From a virus: a DNA stretch of 36,588 nucleotides. Both the position numbers and the translations under genes were made by a program. The stretch lies in IMG/VR virus record IMGVR_UViG_3300029989_000091, positions 1 through 36,588 of that record; one strand, written 5' to 3'. Below the pieces are notes generated by a model. The model was given only the letters and a program-made list of their open reading frames with translations, made no database searches and had not been told where the DNA came from. Shown here piece by piece: positions 30,046-36,588 of this stretch. Position 1 is the stretch's first letter. Every line of letters starts with the position of its first letter.

Positions 30046-30609
30046 ATGACCCAGCAACTCGACCGTATCTTGATGCAAGACGCCCTTGCACTGTCCCAGG
30101 CAGCTTGCTACGCCAGCATGGCAGCCAAAGAACACCGGGAAGGTTCGGAGCAGTCCATCGCTATGCTGATGATGACTCAAAAGCTCACCGCTATGACGAT
30201 CTCGGCGCTCGACGCCGCCGTTCTGCCTGAGATCGTCGCCAAGCCCGGAGAACCAACGCTTGAAGACTATGTGAACCAGGCCAAGGCCGCAGCCGCAGCA
30301 GGCCAGCCAGTGCCGGAGATCGTGCAAACAATTGATATCCCGACACCACCACCATTTCCAGCCCCAGCAGATGCAGAAACAGCAATCGCTGACCAGTCGA
30401 TCACGCTGGCCGATTCTGAATATGCTCCAGGCGTTACGAACATCATTGGCGACAGCGAGTACAAGCCTTTGCCGGTTCCTATGCCAGCTCCAGCCGCTAC
30501 GGTGTCACTTCCCTCGGCCACTGAGCTGGCGTCAGCGACTTTGGATGTGGCTTCGCCAGTAGAGCCAGCACCTAAAGCGGTTTCTGTTTCTGATGAGGAA
30601 ATGTTTTAA
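30046..30609 (+). CDS. Ala/Pro-rich hypothetical protein at start of late block
   Basis: 187 residues from ATG 30046, chosen because it is preceded by the same GACCAA...GAGATCAGACCA leader as other genes; an upstream in-frame ATG at 30007 has no ribosome site. Residues 1-75 are helical (LDRILMQDALALSQAACYASMAAKEHREG). The rest is a Pro/Ala/Ser/Thr-rich, probably disordered tail. It stands between two terminators and just before the small terminase. Function unknown; a packaging or regulatory accessory is possible by position. Confidence 0.65.
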   Translation: MTQQLDRILMQDALALSQAACYASMAAKEHREGSEQSIAMLMMTQKLTAMTISALDAAVLPEIVAKPGEPTLEDYVNQAKAAAAAGQPVPEIVQTIDIPTPPPFPAPADAETAIADQSITLADSEYAPGVTNIIGDSEYKPLPVPMPAPAATVSLPSATELASATLDVASPVEPAPKAVSVSDEEMF

Positions 30610-30643
30610 AGCCCCATAACGGCTTACAATCAACGCAACACTC

Positions 30644-30670
30644 AACCCCGGCCATAGTGTCGGGGTTTTT
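30644..30670 (+). terminator. Rho-independent terminator before terminase
   Basis: AACCCCG pairs with CGGGGTT around a ten-base loop, followed by five T. It lies in the gap between the Ala/Pro-rich gene and the small terminase, making a third terminator within 900 bases, so late read-through probably needs antitermination. Confidence 0.8.
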
Positions 30671-30686
30671 ACTTTAAGGGGGCCGT

Positions 30687-31109
30687 ATGGCTAAGGTAGG
30701 GCGACCAACTCGCTATACAATCGAGCATGCACGTCTTGCCGAAAACTATGCGCTGATTGGTTTTGATGACATTCGGATGGCTGATGCGTTTGAAGTTAGC
30801 GTGGCTACTTTGACCAAATGGAAAAAAGCCCATCCCGAATTTGTTGCGGCCATAAAAGCAGGCAAGGATGTTGCGGACGGAAACGTAGCCATTTCCATGT
30901 ACAAGATGGCGACCGGGTTTGTCGGTCCAGACGGCAAATACTATCCGCCCAATGCTACATCTCAGATATTCTGGATGAAGAACAGGCAGAAGCTGGGGTG
31001 GCGTGAGAAACAGGAGGTCGAGCATTCCGGGCAGATCACCTACAAGGACATGACCGATGACGAACTCGACGCAAAAATCAGACAGCTCCAGAAAGATGAG
31101 CCGCAATGA
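30687..31109 (+). CDS. Terminase small subunit
   Basis: A 140-residue protein starting MAKVGRPTRYTIEHARLAENYALIGFDDIRMADAFEVSVATLTKWKKAHPEF, an HTH DNA-recognition domain. GKDVADGNVAISMYKMATGF and SQIFWMKNRQKLGWREKQEVEHSG follow, the pattern of phage small terminases. It recognises the pac site, often located within its own gene in headful phages, and regulates the large subunit. The P22 equivalent gp3 is 162 residues. It overlaps the large-subunit gene start by 14 bases. Confidence 0.85.
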   Translation: MAKVGRPTRYTIEHARLAENYALIGFDDIRMADAFEVSVATLTKWKKAHPEFVAAIKAGKDVADGNVAISMYKMATGFVGPDGKYYPPNATSQIFWMKNRQKLGWREKQEVEHSGQITYKDMTDDELDAKIRQLQKDEPQ

Positions 31110-32547
31110 ACAGATCCAGCTCCTGGCGCTGCTTGAGGAAAAGCAACGGCGCCGGGACAGGGAGAAGTTCAAGCAACGGTTCGATACGCTGTATTTCTGG
31201 CAGCACACTTTCATCAAGGCTACGGCTGGCAACACCGCGTGCATGCTGATGGCAGCCAACCGGGTGGGCAAGACCATGACCGGACTGACCATCGACGCCG
31301 CGCACCTGCTGGGCGATTACCCTGAATCTTGGGATGGGCACCGCTTCGACTTTGCTCCGATGTGCTGGCTGCTTGGCTACTCCATGGAGAAAACCCGTGA
31401 CCTACTTCAAAATGTGCTTTTCGGCATTTATGCGAATGGCGCTTGGTCTGGTGGTCTTGTTCCTGCTGACCGCATCGTTGGGTATCTTTCCGCATCGGGC
31501 ACCACCGGCGCAATGCGGCAGGTCACCGTCCGGCACGCAACGGGCGGCACATCCACTGTTCAGTTCTGGTCATATTCCCAGGGCCAGCACGCAATCATGG
31601 GCGACACCGTCGATTGGTATCACATCGACGAAGAGCCTCGCGACAAGGCCATATTCCCTCAAGTCCTGACCCGTACAGCTACAGGTGATCGTGGTCGTGG
31701 CGGGCGTGGCATCCTCACGTTTACGCCAGAGAACGGGCGAACAGAGCTTGTCGTCCAGTTCATGGATGCGGCCAACGAAGGCCAGTATCTCCAGCGCGCC
31801 ACTTGGGATGATGCACCGCACCTAACCGAACAGACCAAGCGCACGCTCCTGGCGATGTACCCAGAATGGCAAAGGGCGATGCGTACCCGGGGCGAACCGC
31901 TTCTAGGCTCCGGCCTGATCTTCGATATGGCCGACAGCGTGTTTTCGTGCCAGGCGTTTGAGATCCCCGATCATTGGTATCTCATCAACGGCATGGACTA
32001 CGGATGGGATCACCCCCAGGCACACATCCAGCTCGCTTGGGACAAGGACAGCGACACGGTCTACGTTACCCATGCCTGGAAGAAGTCCAACACCGTGCCA
32101 GAGCTTGCATGGTCAGCCGTCAAGCCGTGGGCCAATGGCATCATCACCGCATGGCCGCACGACGGACACCAACACGACAAAGGCAGCGGCAAGGCCCTGT
32201 CGGAGACGTACAAGGCCGCAGGATGGAAGATGTGCAACGAGATGGCATCGTGGCCCACGGGAGGCAACTCGGTTGAGGCTGGTCTAGTCGAGATATATTC
32301 AAGGATGGAAAAGGGCACGTTCAAAGTGTTCTCACACCTCACGCCGTGGTTCGAAGAAAAGATGAACTACCACCGCAAGGAAGACGGGACTATTGCCAAG
32401 GTCAACGACGACATCCTGTCAGCCACCCGCTACGCCTACATGATGCGGCGCTATGCCGTCCAAAAGGGCAAGGTCGGCGCCGTAGTCGATATCAAGCCTA
32501 GAATTGCACAAGGCCCAACGCCCGGTGGTACGTCATGGATGGGTTGA
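31096..32547 (+). CDS. Terminase large subunit
   Basis: 483 residues from ATG 31096; an alternative ATG at 31057 would add 13 residues. ACMLMAANRVGKTMTGLTID contains a Walker A variant (ANRVGKT). VDWYHIDEEPR is Walker B with the catalytic Glu. TFTPENG follows as motif III. The C-terminal half is an RNase H-like nuclease: LINGMDYGWDHPQAHI supplies the first Asp and NDDILSATRYAYMMRR the last. The motor packages DNA by headful. P22 gp2 is 499 residues. Confidence 0.93.
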   Translation: MSRNEQIQLLALLEEKQRRRDREKFKQRFDTLYFWQHTFIKATAGNTACMLMAANRVGKTMTGLTIDAAHLLGDYPESWDGHRFDFAPMCWLLGYSMEKTRDLLQNVLFGIYANGAWSGGLVPADRIVGYLSASGTTGAMRQVTVRHATGGTSTVQFWSYSQGQHAIMGDTVDWYHIDEEPRDKAIFPQVLTRTATGDRGRGGRGILTFTPENGRTELVVQFMDAANEGQYLQRATWDDAPHLTEQTKRTLLAMYPEWQRAMRTRGEPLLGSGLIFDMADSVFSCQAFEIPDHWYLINGMDYGWDHPQAHIQLAWDKDSDTVYVTHAWKKSNTVPELAWSAVKPWANGIITAWPHDGHQHDKGSGKALSETYKAAGWKMCNEMASWPTGGNSVEAGLVEIYSRMEKGTFKVFSHLTPWFEEKMNYHRKEDGTIAKVNDDILSATRYAYMMRRYAVQKGKVGAVVDIKPRIAQGPTPGGTSWMG

Positions 32548-32606
32548 AAGCCAGTCATGATAAAGTCGCCAAACCCAACGCCTCCGGGCATTAACGAGTA
32601 TTCCCC

Positions 32607-34790
32607 ATGAGCAAAGAAGACGACGACAGCATTGTGCAGACGGCACACGACCGGTTCAAACTGGTCAAGGATTATGAGGCTGACTTTCGAGTTCTCTACG
32701 TCGATGACGTGAAGTTCTGCAACGCCGACAGCGACAACAAATTCCAGTGGCCCGCAGCGATGACGCAGAGCCGGGAACTAGATGCGCGGCCTTGCCTGAC
32801 CATCAACAAGACGCGACAGCACGCGCTGATGATCCAGAACGAGATAAAGCAGAACTTGCCCGCGATCAAGATCAGCCCCGTGGGCGGCGACGCGACGGTG
32901 GACGCGGCCAGCGTATTCATGGGCCTGGCTCGTTACATCGAGTACAACAGCAATGCGGCAGACGCCTACAGCACGGCCATGATGCATCAGGTTCAAGGCG
33001 GCATCGGCTATTGGCGCGTTGTGACCGACTACAAGGACGAGGACTCGTTTGACCAAGAGATATTCATTCGTCGGATCAAAAACCCGCTGTCGGTCTATCT
33101 GGACATGAGCGGCGACCAAGAGGACGGGTCAGACGCTCAATACGGGTTCATCTTTGAAGACATGCCGCGTGAAGAGTACGAACGCAAATATCCCAAGTTC
33201 AAGTCCATCGGTGACCGCTCCGTCTTTGGTAACGCCACCGACTGGCTGAGCAAGGACAAGGTGCGCGTAGCCGAGTATTTCTACATCGAATATGAAAAGG
33301 ATTGGCTCGTTGCGATGCCTGTCCGCGATCCTATGACGGAGCAGCCCGTCCCAGGCCAATACGACACTATGCGCTTGTCGGAGATCCCACAGCAGTTGCG
33401 CCAAGCCGTCAAGGACTCCCCCGACATCAAGAAACGCCGCGTGCAGGTTCCACGGGTGAAGTGGTGCATGATCGCCGGGGACGAGATCATCGACCGCAAA
33501 GACTGGCCCGGTAAGTACATTCCCATTGTCCGCGTGGTTGGCGAAGAGCAGGTGATTGACGGTGAACTTGACCGCAAGGGCCACGTTCGCAACCTGAAAG
33601 ACCCGCAGCGCATGTACAACTACTGGACTAGCTCAGCCGTTGAGCAGGTGGCATTACAGGGGAAGCAACCCTACATGGCTTCGGCCCAGGCCATCGCCGG
33701 TTATGAGTCGTACTATCAGAACGCCAACCGAATCAATTATCCCTATCTGCCATATAACGGCGTTGACGAACAAGGTCAGCCATTGCAGGCGCCTCAGCGT
33801 GAACAGCCACCACAAATGGCCGGGGCTTACATCAGCGGCATGCAGATCGCCGCCGAAGAAATGAAGATGGTTTCCGGCCAGCAAGATCCAACGATGGGCG
33901 CGCAGGCCAACGAGATCGCAGGCGTTGCCATTCAGAAGCGGATCAAGCAGGGCGATAAGGCGACGTATCACTACATTGACCAAATGTCGAAGTCGATCCG
34001 CTTTACCGGCAAGATTATCGTTGACTTGATCCCGAAGATTTACGACACCGCACGGGTGATCCAGATCCGGGCCGAGGATGGCAGCGACGAACAGATCAGT
34101 ATCGACCCGAACCAGAAAGAGGCGCTTACTACTCAGAAGGAAGACGAACGCGAGAACGAGGCTTCGCGGATCTTCAACCCATCAGTGGGCAAGTACGATG
34201 TAGTGGCCCAGGCCGGTCCGTCCTACGCCACCAAGCGTGAAGAGGCGGCAGAGTCGATGACCGCCATTGCGATTGGCAACCCGGGCTTTATGGATAAGGC
34301 CGGTGACATCTTCTTTAAGACAATGGACTTTCCAGGCAGCGAGGAACTTGCCGAACGCTATCGAAACTCGATTGCCCCGCAGTTGCTTGGCGAAGGCCCA
34401 ACCCCAGCCGAACAGCAGCTACAGCAGCAATTGCAGGACGCACAGCAGCAGCTCCAGAACACGCAATCAATGCTCGCCTCGGCATTGCAGGAGTCGGCAG
34501 ACAAAGCGCGCACCCTGGACGATAAAGAGAAGCGAACCGAGATCGAGGCTTACCGGGCGATGACGACTCGCTTGAACGACATGTTCACCCGCATGGAAGC
34601 GATGGGCACCACCCCAGCTCTGGCCGCTGTACAGGCTCAGACCATCGTCTCAGCCCACCAACAGCCGCATCCTACGACTGATGTACAATCATACCCAGAG
34701 GCACCGGAACCAATGCCACAGCAGGCAATGCCAGCGCCTCAACCCCAGGTACCACAACCGGGCGCGATGATGCCCAACCAACCGCAATAA
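32607..34790 (+). CDS. Portal protein, P22 gp1-like
   Basis: At 727 residues it matches P22 gp1 (725). It begins MSKEDDDSIVQTAHDRFKLVKDYEADFRVLYVDDVKF. The pattern LTINKTRQHALMIQNEIKQNLPAIKISPVG, then YSTAMMHQVQGGIGYWRVVTDY, and SAVEQVALQGKQPYMASAQAI is characteristic of the P22 portal family. The C-terminal ~130 residues are Gln/Ala/Pro-rich with a coiled-coil segment (AEQQLQQQLQDAQQQLQNTQSML), like the helical barrel of P22 that reaches into the head. The dodecamer forms the DNA channel and docks the terminase and gp4. Confidence 0.93.
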   Translation: MSKEDDDSIVQTAHDRFKLVKDYEADFRVLYVDDVKFCNADSDNKFQWPAAMTQSRELDARPCLTINKTRQHALMIQNEIKQNLPAIKISPVGGDATVDAASVFMGLARYIEYNSNAADAYSTAMMHQVQGGIGYWRVVTDYKDEDSFDQEIFIRRIKNPLSVYLDMSGDQEDGSDAQYGFIFEDMPREEYERKYPKFKSIGDRSVFGNATDWLSKDKVRVAEYFYIEYEKDWLVAMPVRDPMTEQPVPGQYDTMRLSEIPQQLRQAVKDSPDIKKRRVQVPRVKWCMIAGDEIIDRKDWPGKYIPIVRVVGEEQVIDGELDRKGHVRNLKDPQRMYNYWTSSAVEQVALQGKQPYMASAQAIAGYESYYQNANRINYPYLPYNGVDEQGQPLQAPQREQPPQMAGAYISGMQIAAEEMKMVSGQQDPTMGAQANEIAGVAIQKRIKQGDKATYHYIDQMSKSIRFTGKIIVDLIPKIYDTARVIQIRAEDGSDEQISIDPNQKEALTTQKEDERENEASRIFNPSVGKYDVVAQAGPSYATKREEAAESMTAIAIGNPGFMDKAGDIFFKTMDFPGSEELAERYRNSIAPQLLGEGPTPAEQQLQQQLQDAQQQLQNTQSMLASALQESADKARTLDDKEKRTEIEAYRAMTTRLNDMFTRMEAMGTTPALAAVQAQTIVSAHQQPHPTTDVQSYPEAPEPMPQQAMPAPQPQVPQPGAMMPNQPQ

Positions 34791-34805
34791 CTGGAGAACT
34801 ACATC

Positions 34806-35144
34806 ATGGCTAACGCACTCGGCGTCATGACTGACGAACCAACCTTGAACACTTTGGTTTTTAAGGCCCTTCCATCCAGCCCTATCCGCGCAATGGCGCG
34901 CGTGAGCCAATCCCTCACCCCGGTATCTGTAGGCGCGGCAACTTGTGCTGAACAGAACTTCACCGTGGCAGGCCTGCTAGTTGGCGACTTTGTTGATGTA
35001 ACGCCGCCGAGCATTACCGCAGGCGTTGCCGCTGTAACTGCCCGCGTGAGCTTGGCGAACACTTTGACGGTGACTTTCGTGAACCCAACAGCGGGCGCAC
35101 TCGTTCCAGCCGCTGGCGTTTACCAGATCCAGGTAACGCGCTAA
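34806..35144 (+). CDS. Small beta-rich head protein, possible decoration protein
   Basis: A 112-residue protein starting MANALGVMTDEPTLNTLVFKALPSSP. The remainder (QSLTPVSVGAATCAEQNFTVAGLLVGDFVDVTPPSITAGVAAVTARVSLANTLTVTFVNP) is beta-rich, with short strands and Thr/Val/Ala. It sits between portal and scaffold with a GGAG site. Small beta proteins at this place often decorate or stabilise capsids, but no family is certain. Confidence 0.65.
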   Translation: MANALGVMTDEPTLNTLVFKALPSSPIRAMARVSQSLTPVSVGAATCAEQNFTVAGLLVGDFVDVTPPSITAGVAAVTARVSLANTLTVTFVNPTAGALVPAAGVYQIQVTR

Positions 35145-35166
35145 AAGCAAGAAAGTTCGACAATTC

Positions 35167-35193
35167 GTGCGCGCAGGTTAATAATCTGCGCAC
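35167..35193 (+). other. Hairpin in the gap before the scaffold gene
   Basis: GTGCGCGCAG pairs with CTGCGCAC, leaving a two-base bulge, around GTTAATAAT. No T run follows. It lies in a 103-base gap that also holds a small CCCG-AAGCTTG-CGGG hairpin. It may shape mRNA stability or scaffold translation. Confidence 0.45.
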
Positions 35194-35247
35194 GCGATAC
35201 CCGAAGCTTGCGGGATTACAAGCGCTGACCACTTGGGAAACCATGCA

Positions 35248-36000
35248 ATGACTGATGAAACTTTGGGCGAGACTACCGAACAACCAGAAATGTTGGACGT
35301 TGAACAGTCGCAACAGGCCGAAAACAGCGACAGTGAGGCCGGGTCGCAAGCCGCGCAGGAATTAGCAGCAGAGCAGGCAAACAAAACCCCTGAGTGGGTC
35401 CAACGCCGATTCGCTGAAATGACCCGCGCTAGACATGATGCACAACGGGAAGCCGACACGCTCCGGGCAGAGGCAGACACCTATCGCCGCTTGCTTGAAG
35501 CCACGCAACAAGGCGAACAGCCGGACCAGACTCAGCAACCAGCGGTGAAAGCGCCGGTAAATGACGAGGAACGCATCCGCCAAGCTGCGCAGAAGCTCAA
35601 CGCTGAACAAAGCTTTAACGCTCGATGCAACTCCGTCTTTGAAACGGGAAAGGCAGAGCTTCCAGGCTTTGAAGAAAGCGTTAAGAACTTGGGAATGCTG
35701 GGCGTACCTCAGGATTTCATCGCGGGCGTTGTTGGCCTGGATGACGCTCACAAGGTGCTGCACGCCTTGGGATCGAATCCTGATGAGGCAATCCGCATTC
35801 TGTCCCTTCCCCCATTGCAGCAGGGCCGAGAACTTGAACGCATTGCGTCCAAAGCCCCGGCCCGAGTCACCAAACCGGTATCCAACGCGCCAGAGCCGAT
35901 TAACTCTCGCATCGACACAGGGGCACCCTCGGGCAAATCCCTTGAAAACATGTCGATGGACGAATTCATCGCGGCGCGCAACTCACAGTCCAAAAGGTAA
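35248..36000 (+). CDS. Scaffolding protein, P22 gp8-like
   Basis: 250 residues from ATG 35248; a TTG at 35233 is in frame but has no advantage. It is very acidic and Gln/Ala/Glu-rich, with a long charged helix (PEWVQRRFAEMTRARHDAQREADTLRAEADTYRRLLEA) and a second helical part (DEERIRQAAQKLNAEQ). The C-terminus ends in a basic ARNSQSKR. This composition and the place just before coat fit P22 gp8 (303 residues), which binds coat through a basic C-terminal helix-turn-helix. It directs procapsid assembly and is then released. Confidence 0.85.
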   Translation: MTDETLGETTEQPEMLDVEQSQQAENSDSEAGSQAAQELAAEQANKTPEWVQRRFAEMTRARHDAQREADTLRAEADTYRRLLEATQQGEQPDQTQQPAVKAPVNDEERIRQAAQKLNAEQSFNARCNSVFETGKAELPGFEESVKNLGMLGVPQDFIAGVVGLDDAHKVLHALGSNPDEAIRILSLPPLQQGRELERIASKAPARVTKPVSNAPEPINSRIDTGAPSGKSLENMSMDEFIAARNSQSKR

Positions 36001-36588
36001 CCAGTCATGGCCAACACACTTTTAACGATCAGCATGATCACCCGAGAAGCGCTGCGCCTGTTCATGAACAGCAATGCCTTCCTCAAAAACGTTGACCGTC
36101 AGTACGACAACCAGTTCGCAAAACAAGGCGCGAAAATCGGTTCGACTCTGAAAATTCGTCTGCCCAACGATTACATCGTGCGTTCTGGCGCGGTGGCATC
36201 TCCGTCTGACACGGTTGAACAGTTCACCTCTCTGACTGTCAGCGCCCAAAAGGGTGTTGATATGGCGTTCACGTCGGTAGACATGGCCCTGTCGTTGGAT
36301 AACTTTTCGAAGCGTATCCTGTTGCCAGCCATGAATAACTTGGCTGGCGCTGTAGCGGCGGACGTGATGACCGCCGCAGAGAGCGCATCGGCGTTCATCT
36401 TCAAGGACGGCGGCTCTGGCGTGATCTCTACGCCGACCATGACCGAATGGTTGCTGGCTGGCGCCAAGCTGGACAACAACAGCGCACCGCGTACCAGTGC
36501 ATCGCGCCGTGCCATGCTTGATCCGCTGACCCAGGCCCGTACCGTTTCGAGCCTGTCCGGTCTGTTCCAAAGCCAAACCAAATTGAAG
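35889..36588 (+). repeat. Imperfect end-to-end direct repeat (copy 2 of 2)
   Basis: Counterpart of bases 1-700 with the same gene content and no gaps. Differences begin inside the coat gene, are densest around 36190-36430, and become rare again in the last ~100 bases. Confidence 0.9.
36007..36588 (+). CDS. Major coat protein, second 5' copy, cut by window end
   Basis: 194 codons, in frame and without a stop, covering the coat N-terminal half. Compared with the complete gene at 119-1324 there are six amino-acid changes: S4T, I29V, T65S, A67S, D99N and T124A. The other differences, over thirty by eye, are silent, so both copies look functional. The scaffold spacing is identical. It may be an alternative allele captured at the end of a circular assembly, or the start of a real second coat gene. 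Confidence 0.85.
   Translation, partial: MANTLLTISMITREALRLFMNSNAFLKNVDRQYDNQFAKQGAKIGSTLKIRLPNDYIVRSGAVASPSDTVEQFTSLTVSAQKGVDMAFTSVDMALSLDNFSKRILLPAMNNLAGAVAADVMTAAESASAFIFKDGGSGVISTPTMTEWLLAGAKLDNNSAPRTSASRRAMLDPLTQARTVSSLSGLFQSQTKLK

Overview
The window looks like a near-complete genome of a short-tailed (podovirus-type) phage with a P22-like head and tail module, probably infecting a Pseudomonas-like gammaproteobacterium. The P22 morphogenesis order is recognisable: small terminase, large terminase, portal, scaffold, coat, gp4-like and gp10-like head-completion proteins, tail needle, then three ejection proteins. The host guess rests on the general look of the accessory genes and the moderately high GC, so it is tentative. 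No integrase, DNA polymerase, RNA polymerase, tRNA, IS element or CRISPR array was recognised.

Layout. The map is circular or circularly permuted: bases 1-700 correspond to 35889-36588, covering the end of the scaffold gene and the start of the coat gene. The two copies are not identical. The late block runs rightward from about 29.7 kb, through the window ends, to 15.1 kb. It holds packaging (30.7-34.8 kb), scaffold and coat (35.2-36.6 kb, continuing at 0.1-1.3 kb), head completion and needle (1.4-5.0 kb), a 2OG-oxygenase/GNAT pair (5.1-6.1 kb), ejection proteins (6.1-11.2 kb), a tail fibre and an SGNH-esterase spike (11.2-14.0 kb), and lysis genes with holin candidates, endolysin and nested Rz/Rz1 spanins (12.2-15.1 kb). 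A bidirectional hairpin terminator at 15.06-15.09 kb separates this block from a convergent one.

The leftward block (24.5 to 15.1 kb) starts at a good sigma70-type promoter at 24.58-24.60 kb. It runs through tightly overlapping small unknown genes, then a recombination module: YqaJ-type exonuclease, RecT annealase and a winged-helix protein. After a terminator, a second promoter near 18.88 kb serves a small HTH protein, an alanine-rich Imm5-like protein, an SbcC/Rad50-like ATPase and a DnaQ-like exonuclease. The rightward early block (24.7-29.7 kb) carries a small XRE-type regulator, a replication initiator-like protein with an 11-bp iteron array inside its gene, a DnaB helicase, several small genes, RusA and an HNH-AP2 endonuclease.

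The observations most worth following are: (i) a GACCAA-rich translation-start leader shared by about seven dispersed genes on both strands; (ii) an intragenic iteron array next to an A-rich tract, laid out like the lambda origin; (iii) a potentially structured leader with mutually exclusive pairings followed by two terminators at the early/late junction; and (iv) the diverged coat-gene copies at the window ends. All assignments come from reading protein motifs and gene order by eye; no database search was possible.
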